Assembly: GCF_964186625.1 (NCBI RefSeq)
Contig: NZ_OZ075108.1
Span: 868,001 to 932,000 of the forward strand
Source: Asticcacaulis sp. MM231
Lineage (GTDB): Bacteria > Pseudomonadota > Alphaproteobacteria > Caulobacterales > Caulobacteraceae
Reading direction: 5' to 3'
DNA: 64,000 nt
Shown: piece after piece, positions 13,422 to 22,541 of the stretch
Numbering within the stretch: the first letter of the stretch is position 1
Layout: each line of letters begins with the position of its first letter
Notes under the pieces: generated by a model
What the model saw: only the letters and a program-made list of their open reading frames with translations
What the model was told of the DNA's origin: nothing
Databases searched by the model: none
Position numbers and translations under genes: made by a program

Positions 13422-14027
13422 ATGAAATTTATCGCGATCGACTTCGAGACGGCCAATGAGCAGAGAGGCAGCGCCTGCTCGGTCGGGCTGGCCTGGATCG
13501 AGAACAATCAGGTGACGCGCGTCGAGGAGCGCCTGATCCGTCCGAAGGATATGCGCTTTTCCGGCATGAACATCGCCATCCATGGCATCCGCCCCGAACA
13601 TGTGGAGGATGCGCCGCAGTTTCCGGCCGTGATGGAGGAGTTCCGGCAGGATTTCGCTTCGGCGATCATGATCGCGCATAACGCTGCCTTCGATATGAGC
13701 GTGATACGCAAGGCCTGCGATCAGTATGGCCTTGGCTATCCCGAATTCGACTATCTGTGCACGCTGCAGATGTCACGTAAGGTCTGGCACAGGCTGGCCT
13801 CGCACCGGCTCTCGGATTTATCGGCGCATATCGGGCTTCGCTTCAAACACCACAACGCGGCCGAGGATGCGGAGATGTGCGGCCGTGTGGCGCTGGCCAT
13901 CGCCGGGGATCTGGAGGTCGCGCACATCGGGCATATCCCCGGCGCCATCGGTATGAGGGCGGGCCGCCTCCATGCCGCTGGCTATAAGGCGTGCTCGCTC
14001 AGCCCTACTGGACTTCCTCGCCGGTGA
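13422..14027 (+). CDS. DEDDh-type 3'-5' exonuclease (DnaQ/epsilon-like)
   Basis: A 201-residue protein of the RNase T/epsilon exonuclease superfamily. The metal-binding acids are visible: IDFET (Exo I), HNAAFDMSVI (Exo II) and HNAAEDAEMCG (Exo III, DEDDh His-x4-Asp). It lacks the other domains of a polymerase III epsilon subunit, so it is a free-standing exonuclease of unknown partner. ATG 13422 is 34 bases after ligA. Its 3' end overlaps the convergent secreted-protein gene by 23 bases. Confidence 0.85.
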   Translation: MKFIAIDFETANEQRGSACSVGLAWIENNQVTRVEERLIRPKDMRFSGMNIAIHGIRPEHVEDAPQFPAVMEEFRQDFASAIMIAHNAAFDMSVIRKACDQYGLGYPEFDYLCTLQMSRKVWHRLASHRLSDLSAHIGLRFKHHNAAEDAEMCGRVALAIAGDLEVAHIGHIPGAIGMRAGRLHAAGYKACSLSPTGLPRR

Positions 14028-14577
14028 CGGTGGCAGTGGTATAGTCGATCGTCACCTGAAGCTTTCCGGTATTGTCGTTGAGGTTGTCGTCATTGATGCC
14101 GAGCGAGATCGACAGCGCGCCTGGGGGAATAATCACTTCTGCCTGTTCACCGATCGGGAAGGGCTGGCCCACCACGGCGCCATCGGCATCCACAAAGGCG
14201 CCGACAAGCTGGTTGAGATAGGTCGGGTAGGTCGCCTTGTCGAAATGGCGGCTGGGGAAGAAGGCGCCGGGATTACCGTAGCGGCCGTCGGTTACAAAGG
14301 TCTTTTCACCGCCGGGACCTATCGACGGGTTGCCTGGGAAGGTGGTGGTCGTGCCGGTAGCGGTGAATTTCAGTTTGGCGCCCGCGCGCAGTTTGATTCC
14401 CATGACATAGGAAGGCGCCTTGCCGTTCGGGCCTGAGATTCCATAATACAGTTTGGGATTAACGCCGATATCCCATGGCCGCGCCTTGCCATCGACCATG
14501 ACGGTTTTCTCTGCGGCCTGCACCTGTGCGGTCGTCAGAGCCAGAAGGCTGCAAAGGCTAAGCAGCGTGCGTTTCAT
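14005..14577 (-). CDS. Secreted protein with LecA-like carbohydrate-binding fold
   Basis: A 190-residue exported protein with a standard signal peptide (MKRTLLSLCSLLALTTAQVQA|AE). The C-terminal half, from VGAFVDADGAVVGQPFPIG to SLGINDDNLNDNTGKLQVTI, resembles the PA-I galactophilic lectin (LecA) beta-sandwich, where an Asp/Asn-rich GINDDN...DNTG loop binds calcium and sugar. This is a family-level reading, not proof of sugar binding. Start at ATG 14577 has GGGGAG nine bases upstream. An ATG three codons earlier overlaps that site. It overlaps the convergent exonuclease gene by 23 bases. Confidence 0.7.
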   Translation of the reverse strand: MKRTLLSLCSLLALTTAQVQAAEKTVMVDGKARPWDIGVNPKLYYGISGPNGKAPSYVMGIKLRAGAKLKFTATGTTTTFPGNPSIGPGGEKTFVTDGRYGNPGAFFPSRHFDKATYPTYLNQLVGAFVDADGAVVGQPFPIGEQAEVIIPPGALSISLGINDDNLNDNTGKLQVTIDYTTATVTGEEVQ

Positions 14578-14642
14578 TACGATCATCTCCCCACATCGTC
14601 AGAAGATGGAGCGTAGCATATAAATTATACGATACAAGTCGC

Positions 14643-16484
14643 TTACAGCGGCGCGCACACCTCGATCAGCCAGTTGCGCACCTCAGGCGTAATCAGAGGG
14701 CTAAGCAACTCGACGCAGAGCGCATGGTAGCGGTCCATATAGGCGCGCTCAGCGGGGGTAAGCAGGGCGACGTCGATCAGCTTGCGGTCGATAGGCGCCC
14801 ACGTCAGGTTTTCAAAGCGGTGCATCGGGCGTTCGCCGCCTTCGGGGATTTCCGCCTCGGTGACATATTGCAGGTTTTCGATCCGGATGCCGAATTCGCC
14901 GGCTTTATAGAAACCGGGCTCGTTGGAGACGATCATGCCGGTTTGCAGGGCGTAGCGGTTGAGCGCCTTGGCGATGCGTTGTGGGCCTTCGTGGACACCG
15001 AGATAGACCCCGACGCCATGGCCGGTGCCGTGGTCGTAGTCAAAGCCCTCGGCCCACAGGAACTGGCGCGCCAGGGCATCGAGATGGGTGCCGGTGGTGC
15101 CGGCGGGGAACTTCACCATGGCCAGGGCGATATGGCCCTTAAGCACCAGGGTGAACATGCGCCTGTGTTCGTTGCTGGGTTCGCCCATGGCCACGGTGCG
15201 CGTCACGTCGGTGGTGCCATCGAGAAACTGGCCGCCGGAATCGACCAGCAATAAATTACCCTTGGCGGTCTTGAGGTCGCTTGCCACATTGACCTTGTAA
15301 TGCGGCAGGGCGCCATGCGGGCCGAAGCCGGAAATAGTATCGAAGCTGAGGTCACGGAGATCGCCTCCGGCTTTACGGATGCTCTCCAGCTTCCGCGCCA
15401 CCTCGATCTCTGTCGGCAGGGTGTCCTGCGCTTCCGTCGCCACCCAGTGCAGGAAGGTGGTCAGCAAAGCGCCGTCGCGGATATGGGCGGCGGTGGTGCC
15501 GGCGATCTCGACATCGTTCTTGCAGGCGCGCGGCAGCAGGCACGGATCATCGGCGAGCAGGGGCGTCGCGCCGGCGGTTTTGATCGCCTCAAGCCAGTAG
15601 GCCGAGGAGAGATTGGCGTCGATCAGCACGTTTTGGCCGGCGAAGGCTTTCAGGCTGGCCTGCACATCGTTTGGTCCGCCGACGCTGACCTCATTGCCCA
15701 GCCATTCGAGCAGGCCCTCGCTGATCTTGGCGGGTTCGATGAAGAGTTCGGCCGAGCCATCGGCTTTCAGGATCGCCTGTCCGAGGGGCAGGGGCGAGCG
15801 GATGACGTCGCCGCCGCGGATATTGAACAGCCAGGCCAGCGATGATGGCGCGGTGATCAGGGCCGCGGCGATGTGGTTGCTTTTCAGCACGTTGGCGAGA
15901 TGGGCGCGCTTGTCGCCAGAGGCCACGCCGGCATAGTCGAGCGGTTGCGGCACGATCAGGGCCATGGGCTGAGCCGGGCGTGCTGTGCCCCTAGAAGACT
16001 CCCATGCGAGGTCAAGCGGATTGGGCGAAACGGCTTTCAGCGTGACGCCGGCGCCATCGGCGGCGGCTTGCAGGGCGTTCAGGCCGAACGGGCTGACAAG
16101 GCCGGGATCATATCCGATGACCGAGCCCCTGGGTGCGATGGCGACCGTATCGGCCAAAGCCGTGGCGTGGAAATCCTCGAGTTCGAAGACCGACGGATCG
16201 GTCTGTTCGCGCGATTGCAGTGTGTAGCGGCCATCGGCGAAGAGGATGGCGCGGTCCATGAAGATGATCGCCGCGCCGGCCGAACCGGTGAAGCCTGATA
16301 CCCAGGCCAGACGCTCATTGGCGTCGGGCAGGTATTCGTTCTGGTGCTCGTCCTCATGCGGCACGATAAAACCGTCGAGACCCAGCTTCCGCATTTCGTG
16401 GCGTAAGGCGCGGACGTTGGTCACGCCTTGCGCCGGCTGGGTGGTGACATCGAAATGCTGGAAATGTGCGCTGTCGGCGGTCAT
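14643..16484 (-). CDS. Aminopeptidase P family protein (Xaa-Pro aminopeptidase, M24B)
   Basis: Metallopeptidase removing an N-terminal residue next to proline. The 613-residue three-domain form has two creatinase-like N-domains (from FIVPHEDEHQNEYLP) and the pita-bread catalytic domain. Metal ligands are visible: LLVDSGGQFLDGTTDVTRT (two Asp), DYDHGTGHGVGVYLGVHEGP (His), SNEPGFY (Glu) and GIRIENLQYV (Glu). A C-terminal DUF-type extension (LTWAPIDRKLIDVALLTPAE) is typical of the long eukaryote-like form common in Alphaproteobacteria. No signal peptide is seen, so it is cytoplasmic. Monocistronic as far as can be told. Confidence 0.93.
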   Translation of the reverse strand: MTADSAHFQHFDVTTQPAQGVTNVRALRHEMRKLGLDGFIVPHEDEHQNEYLPDANERLAWVSGFTGSAGAAIIFMDRAILFADGRYTLQSREQTDPSVFELEDFHATALADTVAIAPRGSVIGYDPGLVSPFGLNALQAAADGAGVTLKAVSPNPLDLAWESSRGTARPAQPMALIVPQPLDYAGVASGDKRAHLANVLKSNHIAAALITAPSSLAWLFNIRGGDVIRSPLPLGQAILKADGSAELFIEPAKISEGLLEWLGNEVSVGGPNDVQASLKAFAGQNVLIDANLSSAYWLEAIKTAGATPLLADDPCLLPRACKNDVEIAGTTAAHIRDGALLTTFLHWVATEAQDTLPTEIEVARKLESIRKAGGDLRDLSFDTISGFGPHGALPHYKVNVASDLKTAKGNLLLVDSGGQFLDGTTDVTRTVAMGEPSNEHRRMFTLVLKGHIALAMVKFPAGTTGTHLDALARQFLWAEGFDYDHGTGHGVGVYLGVHEGPQRIAKALNRYALQTGMIVSNEPGFYKAGEFGIRIENLQYVTEAEIPEGGERPMHRFENLTWAPIDRKLIDVALLTPAERAYMDRYHALCVELLSPLITPEVRNWLIEVCAPL

Positions 16485-16552
16485 AAGAACCTCATAATCT
16501 GATGGCTTCTATATAGACTGCCGCTGCGTGGTTTCAAATGAATCTTCCGGTT

Positions 16553-17053
16553 CTATTCGAACTGAATCTTGGTGATGTAATAGGGCTTGTAGGCTTCCGC
16601 TTGGCCCTGGAACCACAGACCATCGACCATCTTGTTATCGCCGCCAATGTCTTTCAGCGGCACCTCGACCGGCAGCCATTGCTTTGCCTTGGGCGTAATA
16701 GCGTAGTTCGATTCCACCGCCTTGCCATCGACCAGAACCTTGATGGCGATGGTCTGGCCGCCATCGACGCCGCCATTGATGAAGAAGGTGACCTTGGTGT
16801 AGCCCGTGGTGGAGAAGGGCTCGTGATGGAAAGCCAGCGCTGACCACGGATCGCCCTCGACCTTGATCGGCTTGACTGTGCCGGCCGGCACCTGCTGCTC
16901 GATTTTTGCCCAACTCCAGCTTTGCCAGTCGGACCGTAACCCATCGTCATAGACGACCAGCGGCGCGGGCTTGGTGTCTTTGGCGAGCACGGGCGCGGTG
17001 GTAAGTGTGGCGCAGGACGCAAGAATAGCGGTAAGGAATTTTTGAATGGACAT
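16553..17053 (-). CDS. Secreted carbohydrate-binding-like beta-sandwich protein
   Basis: A 166-residue exported protein: signal peptide cleaved after APVLA, then VVYDDGLRSDWQSWSW, which resembles the start of jelly-roll carbohydrate-binding modules attached to bacterial glycosidases. A beta-rich body follows (YTKVTFFINGGVDGGQTIAIKVLVDG) with a closing YITKIQFE strand. No catalytic domain is present, so it would be a free-standing binding protein if the resemblance holds. Start at ATG 17053 is supported by GGGAGAG upstream. It stands alone. Confidence 0.65.
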   Translation of the reverse strand: MSIQKFLTAILASCATLTTAPVLAKDTKPAPLVVYDDGLRSDWQSWSWAKIEQQVPAGTVKPIKVEGDPWSALAFHHEPFSTTGYTKVTFFINGGVDGGQTIAIKVLVDGKAVESNYAITPKAKQWLPVEVPLKDIGGDNKMVDGLWFQGQAEAYKPYYITKIQFE

Positions 17054-17256
17054 GGCTCTCTCCCGTTAGAAACCCATTGGGCGGGTTTCTTTTATTTGAT
17101 TTATTTATTTTGTCGGAAAATCTGCCCCTTTCAAGAGGCTGAAAGATGCCATTCAAACTTATCGGTAAACTGTGGTTTTCAGGCAAGCTTCTGCGCGCCT
17201 CGACTTGCAAAGCGGGCGACATAGGATGTTTGTGAGGGGGACACATATTTGCGGGT

Positions 17257-17838
17257 TCAGCCGTAGTATCTCACAGTCTGTGGGGTAGCGCGGCAAGTGC
17301 GGAGGCGTTTCAGGGCGGGCCGGTGGTGCGCTTGGTGCCAAGGAGCGGTCAGACTGTCATAATAGGCCTTGTAGAGGGCTTTGGCTCTTTGTTCCAGATC
17401 GAGCGCCGATGTGGTTTCAGGCGCGGGGCGTGGGGTGTCTGGCCGGCGCGTGTCGATGTCGTCGTCATCGTAAGCGTAGTCATAGGGCGCATCAGATGCG
17501 GCTGGCGCCGGTTCTTTGGCTATCCTGTCGGGCGCAGCCGGTGTGCACGTTGCGGAACCATCAATCGAGACGCGTGCAGACCTGTCATAAGGCCGACAGG
17601 CGGGCGTGCTGCTCACAAGAGGCTGGCTTTGCTTTGACGCGCTGGCCTTGCTGTAAATCTGGATCAGCATCCGGTCAGCCGCCGTGATGGTGCGCAGGGT
17701 GCGCTCGCCCTCAACAGCGGTTTTGGGCATGGGCAGGGCTTCGACGGCTTCCAGCACACGGTCGGCAAAGGCGCGCAGACGCTCACGCCGCTGTTCGAGC
17801 GGCGAGGGTGTGTCAGCCATGTCGTGCGCCATATCCAT
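17257..17838 (-). CDS. Conserved hypothetical protein, alpha-helical N-terminus
   Basis: A protein of about 193 residues of unknown function. The N-terminal part (LEQRRERLRAFADRVLEAVEALPMPKTAVEGERTLRTITAADRM, in short segments) reads as amphipathic helices and recalls small Caulobacteraceae proteins of the same type. The middle is low complexity with an Asp/Tyr-rich patch, and the C-terminus is basic. An in-frame start at 17979 is open but would place the gene over the probable 6S RNA, so ATG 17838 or 17832 is preferred. It is divergent from the 6S RNA and folate gene. Confidence 0.5.
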   Translation of the reverse strand: MDMAHDMADTPSPLEQRRERLRAFADRVLEAVEALPMPKTAVEGERTLRTITAADRMLIQIYSKASASKQSQPLVSSTPACRPYDRSARVSIDGSATCTPAAPDRIAKEPAPAASDAPYDYAYDDDDIDTRRPDTPRPAPETTSALDLEQRAKALYKAYYDSLTAPWHQAHHRPALKRLRTCRATPQTVRYYG

Positions 17839-17984
17839 CCCGCCATGATGGCGCGGTTTTGCGGGGCGGGGATAAGTTGGGGCGAAGACGTGAATTACCT
17901 GACGCTTCCCTTGAGTTTCGCGCCATAGAGGCCTATATCTGTTGACGGCGGGTCTTGCTGTGGCTTCCGTGGCGATCACTATTC

Positions 17985-18125
17985 CTTCTGACCTTAATCA
18001 CTTAGAACGGGGACTGGCTCTGATCTGGACCGTGGTCCTAGTTACCTGGTTCCCACCTGACTAGTCAGGTCTGAGAGGATTTAACCGCATCGACACGACT
18101 CTTCATGGCGCCGCCAACCCATTTT
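17985..18125 (+). ncRNA. ssrS: Probable 6S RNA (boundaries approximate)
   Basis: A non-coding stretch lies directly upstream of 5-formyltetrahydrofolate cyclo-ligase, the classic ssrS location. It has several inverted pairs (GGACC-GT-GGTCC near 18027-18038, and a perfect 16-base palindrome at 18055-18070) and ends with the ACACGACTCTTCATGGCGCC stretch that I associate with alphaproteobacterial 6S RNAs. 6S RNA binds the sigma70 holoenzyme by mimicking an open promoter. The call rests on context and remembered motifs. A covariance search with the Rfam 6S model would settle it. Confidence 0.6.
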
Positions 18126-18199
18126 TCACCGTGACAACGGTGTATATCGAACTCCTGACAATTTTTATGGCCCTATAACCTCTTAGAGGCTTCACAGGC

Positions 18200-18823
18200 G
18201 TGTCCAAAATGGATTATCTCAACGGTCTTGTCGTGCATAAGTCCCTGTTGCGGGCCGAGATGAAAACGCGGCGTGTCGCTATGGCGCAGGCCTCGCCTCT
18301 GGCGGGGGATATGCTGGCCGAAATCGCCGCCGATATGCTCGATAGCAACCAGACCTGGCCTGACAAGGACGCGATCATCGCCGGTTACTGGCCGATCCAG
18401 AGCGAGATCAATCCCTTTCCACTCTTGCAGATTTTCGAGGAGCGCGGCTATGCCGTGGCCCTGCCGTGTCTGGTGGGGGAGGGCGATGGTTTCACCATGA
18501 TCTTCCGCCGTTTCAGCCTCGGTGATGAACTGGTAGACGGGCCTTATGGCATCCAGCAGCCCGATGAAACCGCCGATGAAATCCTGCCCGATGTCGTGCT
18601 GGTGCCACTTTTGGCCTTTGATGCGCAAGGCTGGCGGCTGGGCTATGGCGGCGGCTATTACGACCGCACGCTGGCCCGCCTTAACACCCACAAGGCGATC
18701 CGCACCTACGGAGTCGCTTTTTCCGGTCAGCAACTTGCCGAAATCCCGTTTGAGGTGCATGATCAGACTTTGGACGGTATTTTTACCGATAAGGGCGTGA
18801 TTGAAGCGCGCCCGACGGTCTAG
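18200..18823 (+). CDS. 5-formyltetrahydrofolate cyclo-ligase
   Basis: Converts 5-formyl-THF to 5,10-methenyl-THF with ATP, recycling a folate store. The 207-residue protein has the family features: a basic N-terminal LRAEMKTRR segment that helps bind nucleotide, YWPIQSEINPFPLL, and the glycine-rich ATP loop YGGGYYDRTL near residue 155. Start is GTG 18200 or ATG 18209, and neither has a decisive Shine-Dalgarno. It lies downstream of the probable 6S RNA, an arrangement kept across Proteobacteria, and 35 bases before the phosphoesterase gene. Confidence 0.92.
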   Translation: MSKMDYLNGLVVHKSLLRAEMKTRRVAMAQASPLAGDMLAEIAADMLDSNQTWPDKDAIIAGYWPIQSEINPFPLLQIFEERGYAVALPCLVGEGDGFTMIFRRFSLGDELVDGPYGIQQPDETADEILPDVVLVPLLAFDAQGWRLGYGGGYYDRTLARLNTHKAIRTYGVAFSGQQLAEIPFEVHDQTLDGIFTDKGVIEARPTV

Positions 18824-18858
18824 CCCCCACCTTAGCGGGGCTTAGAAACTGGATTATT

Positions 18859-19704
18859 ATGCGTTTTGCTTTTTTTGGTGATGTGGTGGGTCGCGCCGGA
18901 CGCGATGCCCTCGCTGAACACCTGCCCGGTCTGAAGCGCAAGCTCGACCTCGAATTCGTCATTATCAACGCGGAAAACGCCTCGGCCGGCTTCGGTGTGT
19001 CGGAAAATTCGGCGCGTCAGTTGTTTGACGCCGGCGCCGATTGCCTGACGCTCGGCAACCATTCGTGGGATCAGAAAGAGGCGCTGACCTATATCGTGCG
19101 CGAACCGCGCCTGATCCGCCCGATCAACTATCCGCCGCTGGCCGATGCGCCGGGGCGTGGCGCCAACCTGTTTGAAACGGCGTCGGGCAAGCGCATTCTG
19201 GTGATGAATGTGCTGGGCCTTGTGCACATGGCCTCAATGGACGATCCGTTTGGCGCGGTGGATAAACAACTGGAATCCTGCCCGATCGGTATGGCCTGCG
19301 ACGCCATCGTGGTTGATATGCACGCCGAAGCGACGTCGGAAAAGATGGCCATGGGCCATTTCTGCGATGGCCGCGCCACGCTGGTGGTCGGCACGCACAC
19401 TCACGTCCCGACCGGTGACCACCAGATCCTGCCGGGTGGCACAGCCTACCAGACCGACGCCGGCGCCTGCGCCGACTATGACAGCGTGATCGGCATGGAC
19501 AAGGAAGAGCCCTTGCGCCGTTTCACCACGCGGATCGGCAAGGAGCGCTACCGGCCGGCCTCGGGGCCAGCCACGATCTGCGGTGTCTATGTCGAGAGCG
19601 ATGACCGCACGGGCCTTGCCACGCGGATCGAGCCCATCCGGATCGGGGGGCGCTTAAGCCAGAGCATCCCGTCGCTTAAGGTCGCTGAATTCCAGGCCGG
19701 TTGA
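18859..19704 (+). CDS. YmdB-family metallophosphoesterase
   Basis: A 281-residue member of the TIGR00282/YmdB family, dinuclear metal phosphodiesterases (Bacillus subtilis YmdB hydrolyses 2',3'-cyclic nucleotides). Metal-binding motifs appear in order: FGDVVGRAGRDAL, INAENASAGFG, LGNHSWDQKE, VVDMHAEATSEK and GTHTHVPTGD. No signal peptide, so it is cytoplasmic. It is probably transcribed with the folate gene 35 bases upstream. Its last bases overlap a small convergent membrane-protein gene. Confidence 0.9.
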   Translation: MRFAFFGDVVGRAGRDALAEHLPGLKRKLDLEFVIINAENASAGFGVSENSARQLFDAGADCLTLGNHSWDQKEALTYIVREPRLIRPINYPPLADAPGRGANLFETASGKRILVMNVLGLVHMASMDDPFGAVDKQLESCPIGMACDAIVVDMHAEATSEKMAMGHFCDGRATLVVGTHTHVPTGDHQILPGGTAYQTDAGACADYDSVIGMDKEEPLRRFTTRIGKERYRPASGPATICGVYVESDDRTGLATRIEPIRIGGRLSQSIPSLKVAEFQAG

Positions 19705-19900
19705 AGGCGATACAGCCGATAGCGGTCAGGGCGAACCTGGCCGATCCGCAGGTCTTTTCATACCACGGATAGAGCGGGCTGTGCGAGTTATGCAAGCGGC
19801 GGATATGGTTGATATTGCCACGATTCAGGCGGTCGAAATGGACCAGCAGCCACAGGCTGAGGACCGCCAGAATTGCCGGAAGTATTGAGTGTGTCAGCAT
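19676..19900 (-). CDS. Small putative membrane protein
   Basis: A 74-residue reading frame starting [22 protein letters not shown], a single N-terminal hydrophobic helix, followed by a polar tail. It overlaps the end of the YmdB gene by 29 bases on the opposite strand. Support is modest: a plausible membrane segment but no recognised family and no strong Shine-Dalgarno. Confidence 0.35.
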   Translation of the reverse strand: MLTHSILPAILAVLSLWLLVHFDRLNRGNINHIRRLHNSHSPLYPWYEKTCGSARFALTAIGCIAFNRPGIQRP

Positions 19901-20081
19901 GATCGACGCAGGGTGGCACAGAAAGCCAGGACTTGCCACCGCTTCTGCTTTCAGGCTAAAACCCCTTTTTGCGCTCAAACGCCGCGCGGGCTTACCTCGC
20001 AACAGCTTGGGCGTACAGTCGTGCTTGCCGGATTTCGCGTATGAAGTCCGGAGGCATCAAATGTTTCTATCCAGGACTACC

Positions 20082-20837
20082 ATGGCCGGCCATTCCAAAT
20101 TCAAGAACATCATGCACCGCAAGGGCCGCGCCGATAAGGTGCGCTCCAAGCTGTTCTCCAAGCTGTCGCGCGATATCACCGTGGCGGCCAAGTCGGGCAT
20201 GCCCGACCCGAACATGAACCCGCGCCTGCGTCTGGCGGTCAATAACGCCCGCGCCGAATCCATGCCCAAGGACAATATCGAACGCGCCATCAAGAAGGGC
20301 GCCATGGGCGAAGCCGATACCTACGAAGACATCCGCTACGAAGGCTTTGGCCCCGGCGGCGTTGGCATCATCGTCGAAGTCCTGACTGACAACCGCAACC
20401 GTTCCGCCTCGAACGTGCGCAGCTACTTCTCGAAGTACAACGGCAATATGGGCGAATCGAACTCCGTCAGCTTCATGTGGGATCGTCTCGGCCAGATCGA
20501 ATATCCGCTCAAGGCCGGCAGCGCCGACGCCATCATGGAAGCGGCCATCGAGGCCGGCGCCGCCGATGTCGAGACCGATGAAGATCCGGAAGAGGGCGGC
20601 CACATCATCTACACCGCCTATGAAGACCTGAACGTCGTGGCCGAAAGCCTCGGCAAGGCGCTGGGCGATCCGAAGGCGACCAAGTTCGTCTGGAAGCCGC
20701 AGACCCTGACTCCGCTGACCGGCGATCCGGTCAAGACGCTGATGAAGCTGATCGATGCGCTGAACGACGACGATGACGTGCAGAACGTCTACGCCAATTT
20801 CGATATCTCGGACGAAGAGCTGGAAGCCCTGGGCTAG
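20082..20837 (+). CDS. yebC: YebC/PmpR-family protein
   Basis: A 251-residue three-domain protein of the YebC/TACO1 family. Family members act as transcriptional regulators or, as shown for some YebC proteins and mitochondrial TACO1, aid translation of proline-rich stretches. The diagnostic start [18 protein letters not shown] is at ATG 20082. GYGPGGV appears in the form [12 protein letters not shown]. Long open frame upstream is not supported. In many Alphaproteobacteria yebC lies with ruvCAB, but here ruvCAB begins 14.4 kb away. The stop codon TAG is part of the CTAG target of the following IS element. Confidence 0.95.
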   Translation: MAGHSKFKNIMHRKGRADKVRSKLFSKLSRDITVAAKSGMPDPNMNPRLRLAVNNARAESMPKDNIERAIKKGAMGEADTYEDIRYEGFGPGGVGIIVEVLTDNRNRSASNVRSYFSKYNGNMGESNSVSFMWDRLGQIEYPLKAGSADAIMEAAIEAGAADVETDEDPEEGGHIIYTAYEDLNVVAESLGKALGDPKATKFVWKPQTLTPLTGDPVKTLMKLIDALNDDDDVQNVYANFDISDEELEALG

Positions 20838-22383
20838 GAGCACGTCCGAGTAATCAGCCTTTTTGAGGTTTTTGGTCGACAGTTGTGTGTCTTGGTGATT
20901 CACTCATTTCCTATGAGCACCAAGACATTCCGGCCCTGGCTAGTTGACCAACTTCAGCTTCTTCCACCTTCTGTGGACGAATTCGTTCCCGCAGGTCACC
21001 TGTCTCACTTTATCCGAGACATGGTCAGGTAAGATCTTGATTTGTCTTCTATTTTGGATGTTTACAGCGAGGATCGTGGTTATCCGCCTTATGATCCTCG
21101 CATGATGACGGCCCTGCTACTTTATGGTTATAGCCGGGGTATTTATTCGTCTCGTCGCCTGGCAAGGTCGTGTGATGAGCGGTTAGATTTTATGGCGGTT
21201 ACTGCGATGAACCGTCCTGACCATCGGACGATCTCCGATTTTCGCAAACGTCACTTGAGCGCGTTGTCCGGCCTATTTCTGCAGGTGTTGACGCTATGCC
21301 GTAAGGCTGGTCTTGTTGCCTTAAACCATGTGTCTGTGGACGGTACGAAGATGAAGGCCAATGCGTCAAAAAATAAGGCTATGAGCTACGGTCGGATGAA
21401 GACCGCCGAGGTTGACCTGGAAGCTGAGGTTGCGCGTTGGCTTAAGTCCGCAGAAGCTGCAGATGCCGCTGAAGATGCAGAGTTTGGTGACAAGCGTGGC
21501 GATGAAACGCCAGACTGGATGACTTCGAAGGAAAAGAGGCTGGCGAAAATCAAGGAGGCACGAGCCGCCTTTGAGGCCGAGGCCAAAGCAAAGTCTGAGA
21601 ACAAAAAGGCTGAAGCGGCAAAGTCCGGAAAAGACCCGGAAGATCCAGATGACCCACCAGCATCATCCGGGAAGAAGCGTGGACCTAAGCCGAAAACGCC
21701 CGAAGGTATGCCATCCGATAAGACACAACGGAACTTCACTGACCCTGATAGCAAAATCATGCTGGGACGTGATGGATTTATCCAAGGCTATAATGCCCAG
21801 GTGGCCGTGGACGCCAGGGCTCAGATCATATTGGCGCATGACTTAAACAACTGCGCCGCCGACTGCACCCAGTTGGTGCCTATGGTTGACGCCGTTATTG
21901 CCAATACTGGCAAGGCTCCAGACGAATTATCGGCTGATGCAGGCTATTGCTCCGAAGCCAATATAGCGGCCATGGAAAATCGGAAAATAGACGCCTTTAT
22001 TGCAACCGGACGTCAAAAGCATAACAGCCCGGCTGCGGATGGCGGCCGGGCCAAAACGCCCAAAACGGAAGAGATGCGCAAACGATTGCGCGAAGGCGGC
22101 TATGAAAGTCCATACCGTTTACGAAAGCAGACGGTAGAACCTGTGTTTGGCCAGATCAAACACGCCAGAGGCTTCCGTCAGTTTCTAATGCGAGGCATAG
22201 AAAACGTATCCGCCGAATGGGCAATGATCTGTACCGTTCACAACATCCTGAAGCTCGCCAAGGCAACCTAAAGACAAAACACCTTCTGAACAGACTGGCA
22301 GCAACGAAAAAATGGCCGGGCCCGATATTGCCGAACCAAATCAAAAAATACCTAACCCCAAAACTGGTTACTCGGACGGGCTC
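20838..22383 (+). mobile_element. IS1182-family insertion sequence (1546 bp)
   Basis: Ends are defined by imperfect terminal inverted repeats: GAGCACGTCCGAGTAATCAG on the left against GAGCCCGTCCGAGTAACCAG read inward from the right (2 mismatches in 20). It is flanked by CTAG on both sides (20834-20837 and 22384-22387), a 4-base duplication or a palindromic target. It carries one DDE transposase gene with a premature stop. It is the only mobile element seen in the window. Confidence 0.9.
20913..22271 (+). pseudogene. IS1182-type DDE transposase with premature stop
   Basis: The frame starts MSTKTFRPWLVDQLQLLPPS at ATG 20913 and reads into SHFIRDMVR, then meets TAA at 21030-21032 and continues in the same frame as DLDLSSILDVYSEDRGYPPYDPRMM. 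The family normally has an acidic residue at that point, so GAA to TAA is the likely change. The remainder (about 410 residues) has the IS1182 layout: YDPRMMTALLLYGY N-domain, VSVDGTKMKANASKN (first catalytic Asp), a Lys/Glu-rich insert, ELSADAGYCSEAN (second Asp) and QTVEPVFGQIKHARGFRQFL (Glu). A TTG at 21042 could restart translation without the DNA-binding N-terminus. Otherwise the gene is full length. Confidence 0.85.
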
Positions 22384-22428
22384 CTAGGCCGGCTTATCGC
22401 CCCTTTTGTAAAAGCGTGATCATTAAGT

Positions 22429-22457
22429 GACGAAGCCCGCCACAAGTGGGCTTCGTC
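22429..22457. terminator. Hairpin that probably ended the yebC transcript before the IS insertion
   Basis: GACGAAGCCC pairs perfectly with GGGCTTCGTC around a 9-base loop. No clear T run follows, so it may be a processing hairpin or a weak terminator. Without the IS it would lie about 45 bases after the yebC stop. Confidence 0.4.
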
Positions 22458-22541
22458 ATGAATTCAAGACTTTGTTTATGCCGTGATCTATGCGATTATC
22501 GGCGTTAACCATGTTTTAGCACCGTTGGGTGGGGGATTAAA

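Noticed and set aside
19809..20081. In-frame 91-codon extension upstream of yebC
   Set aside because: YebC proteins start MAGHSKF; the extension overlaps a non-coding stretch and the antisense small frame.
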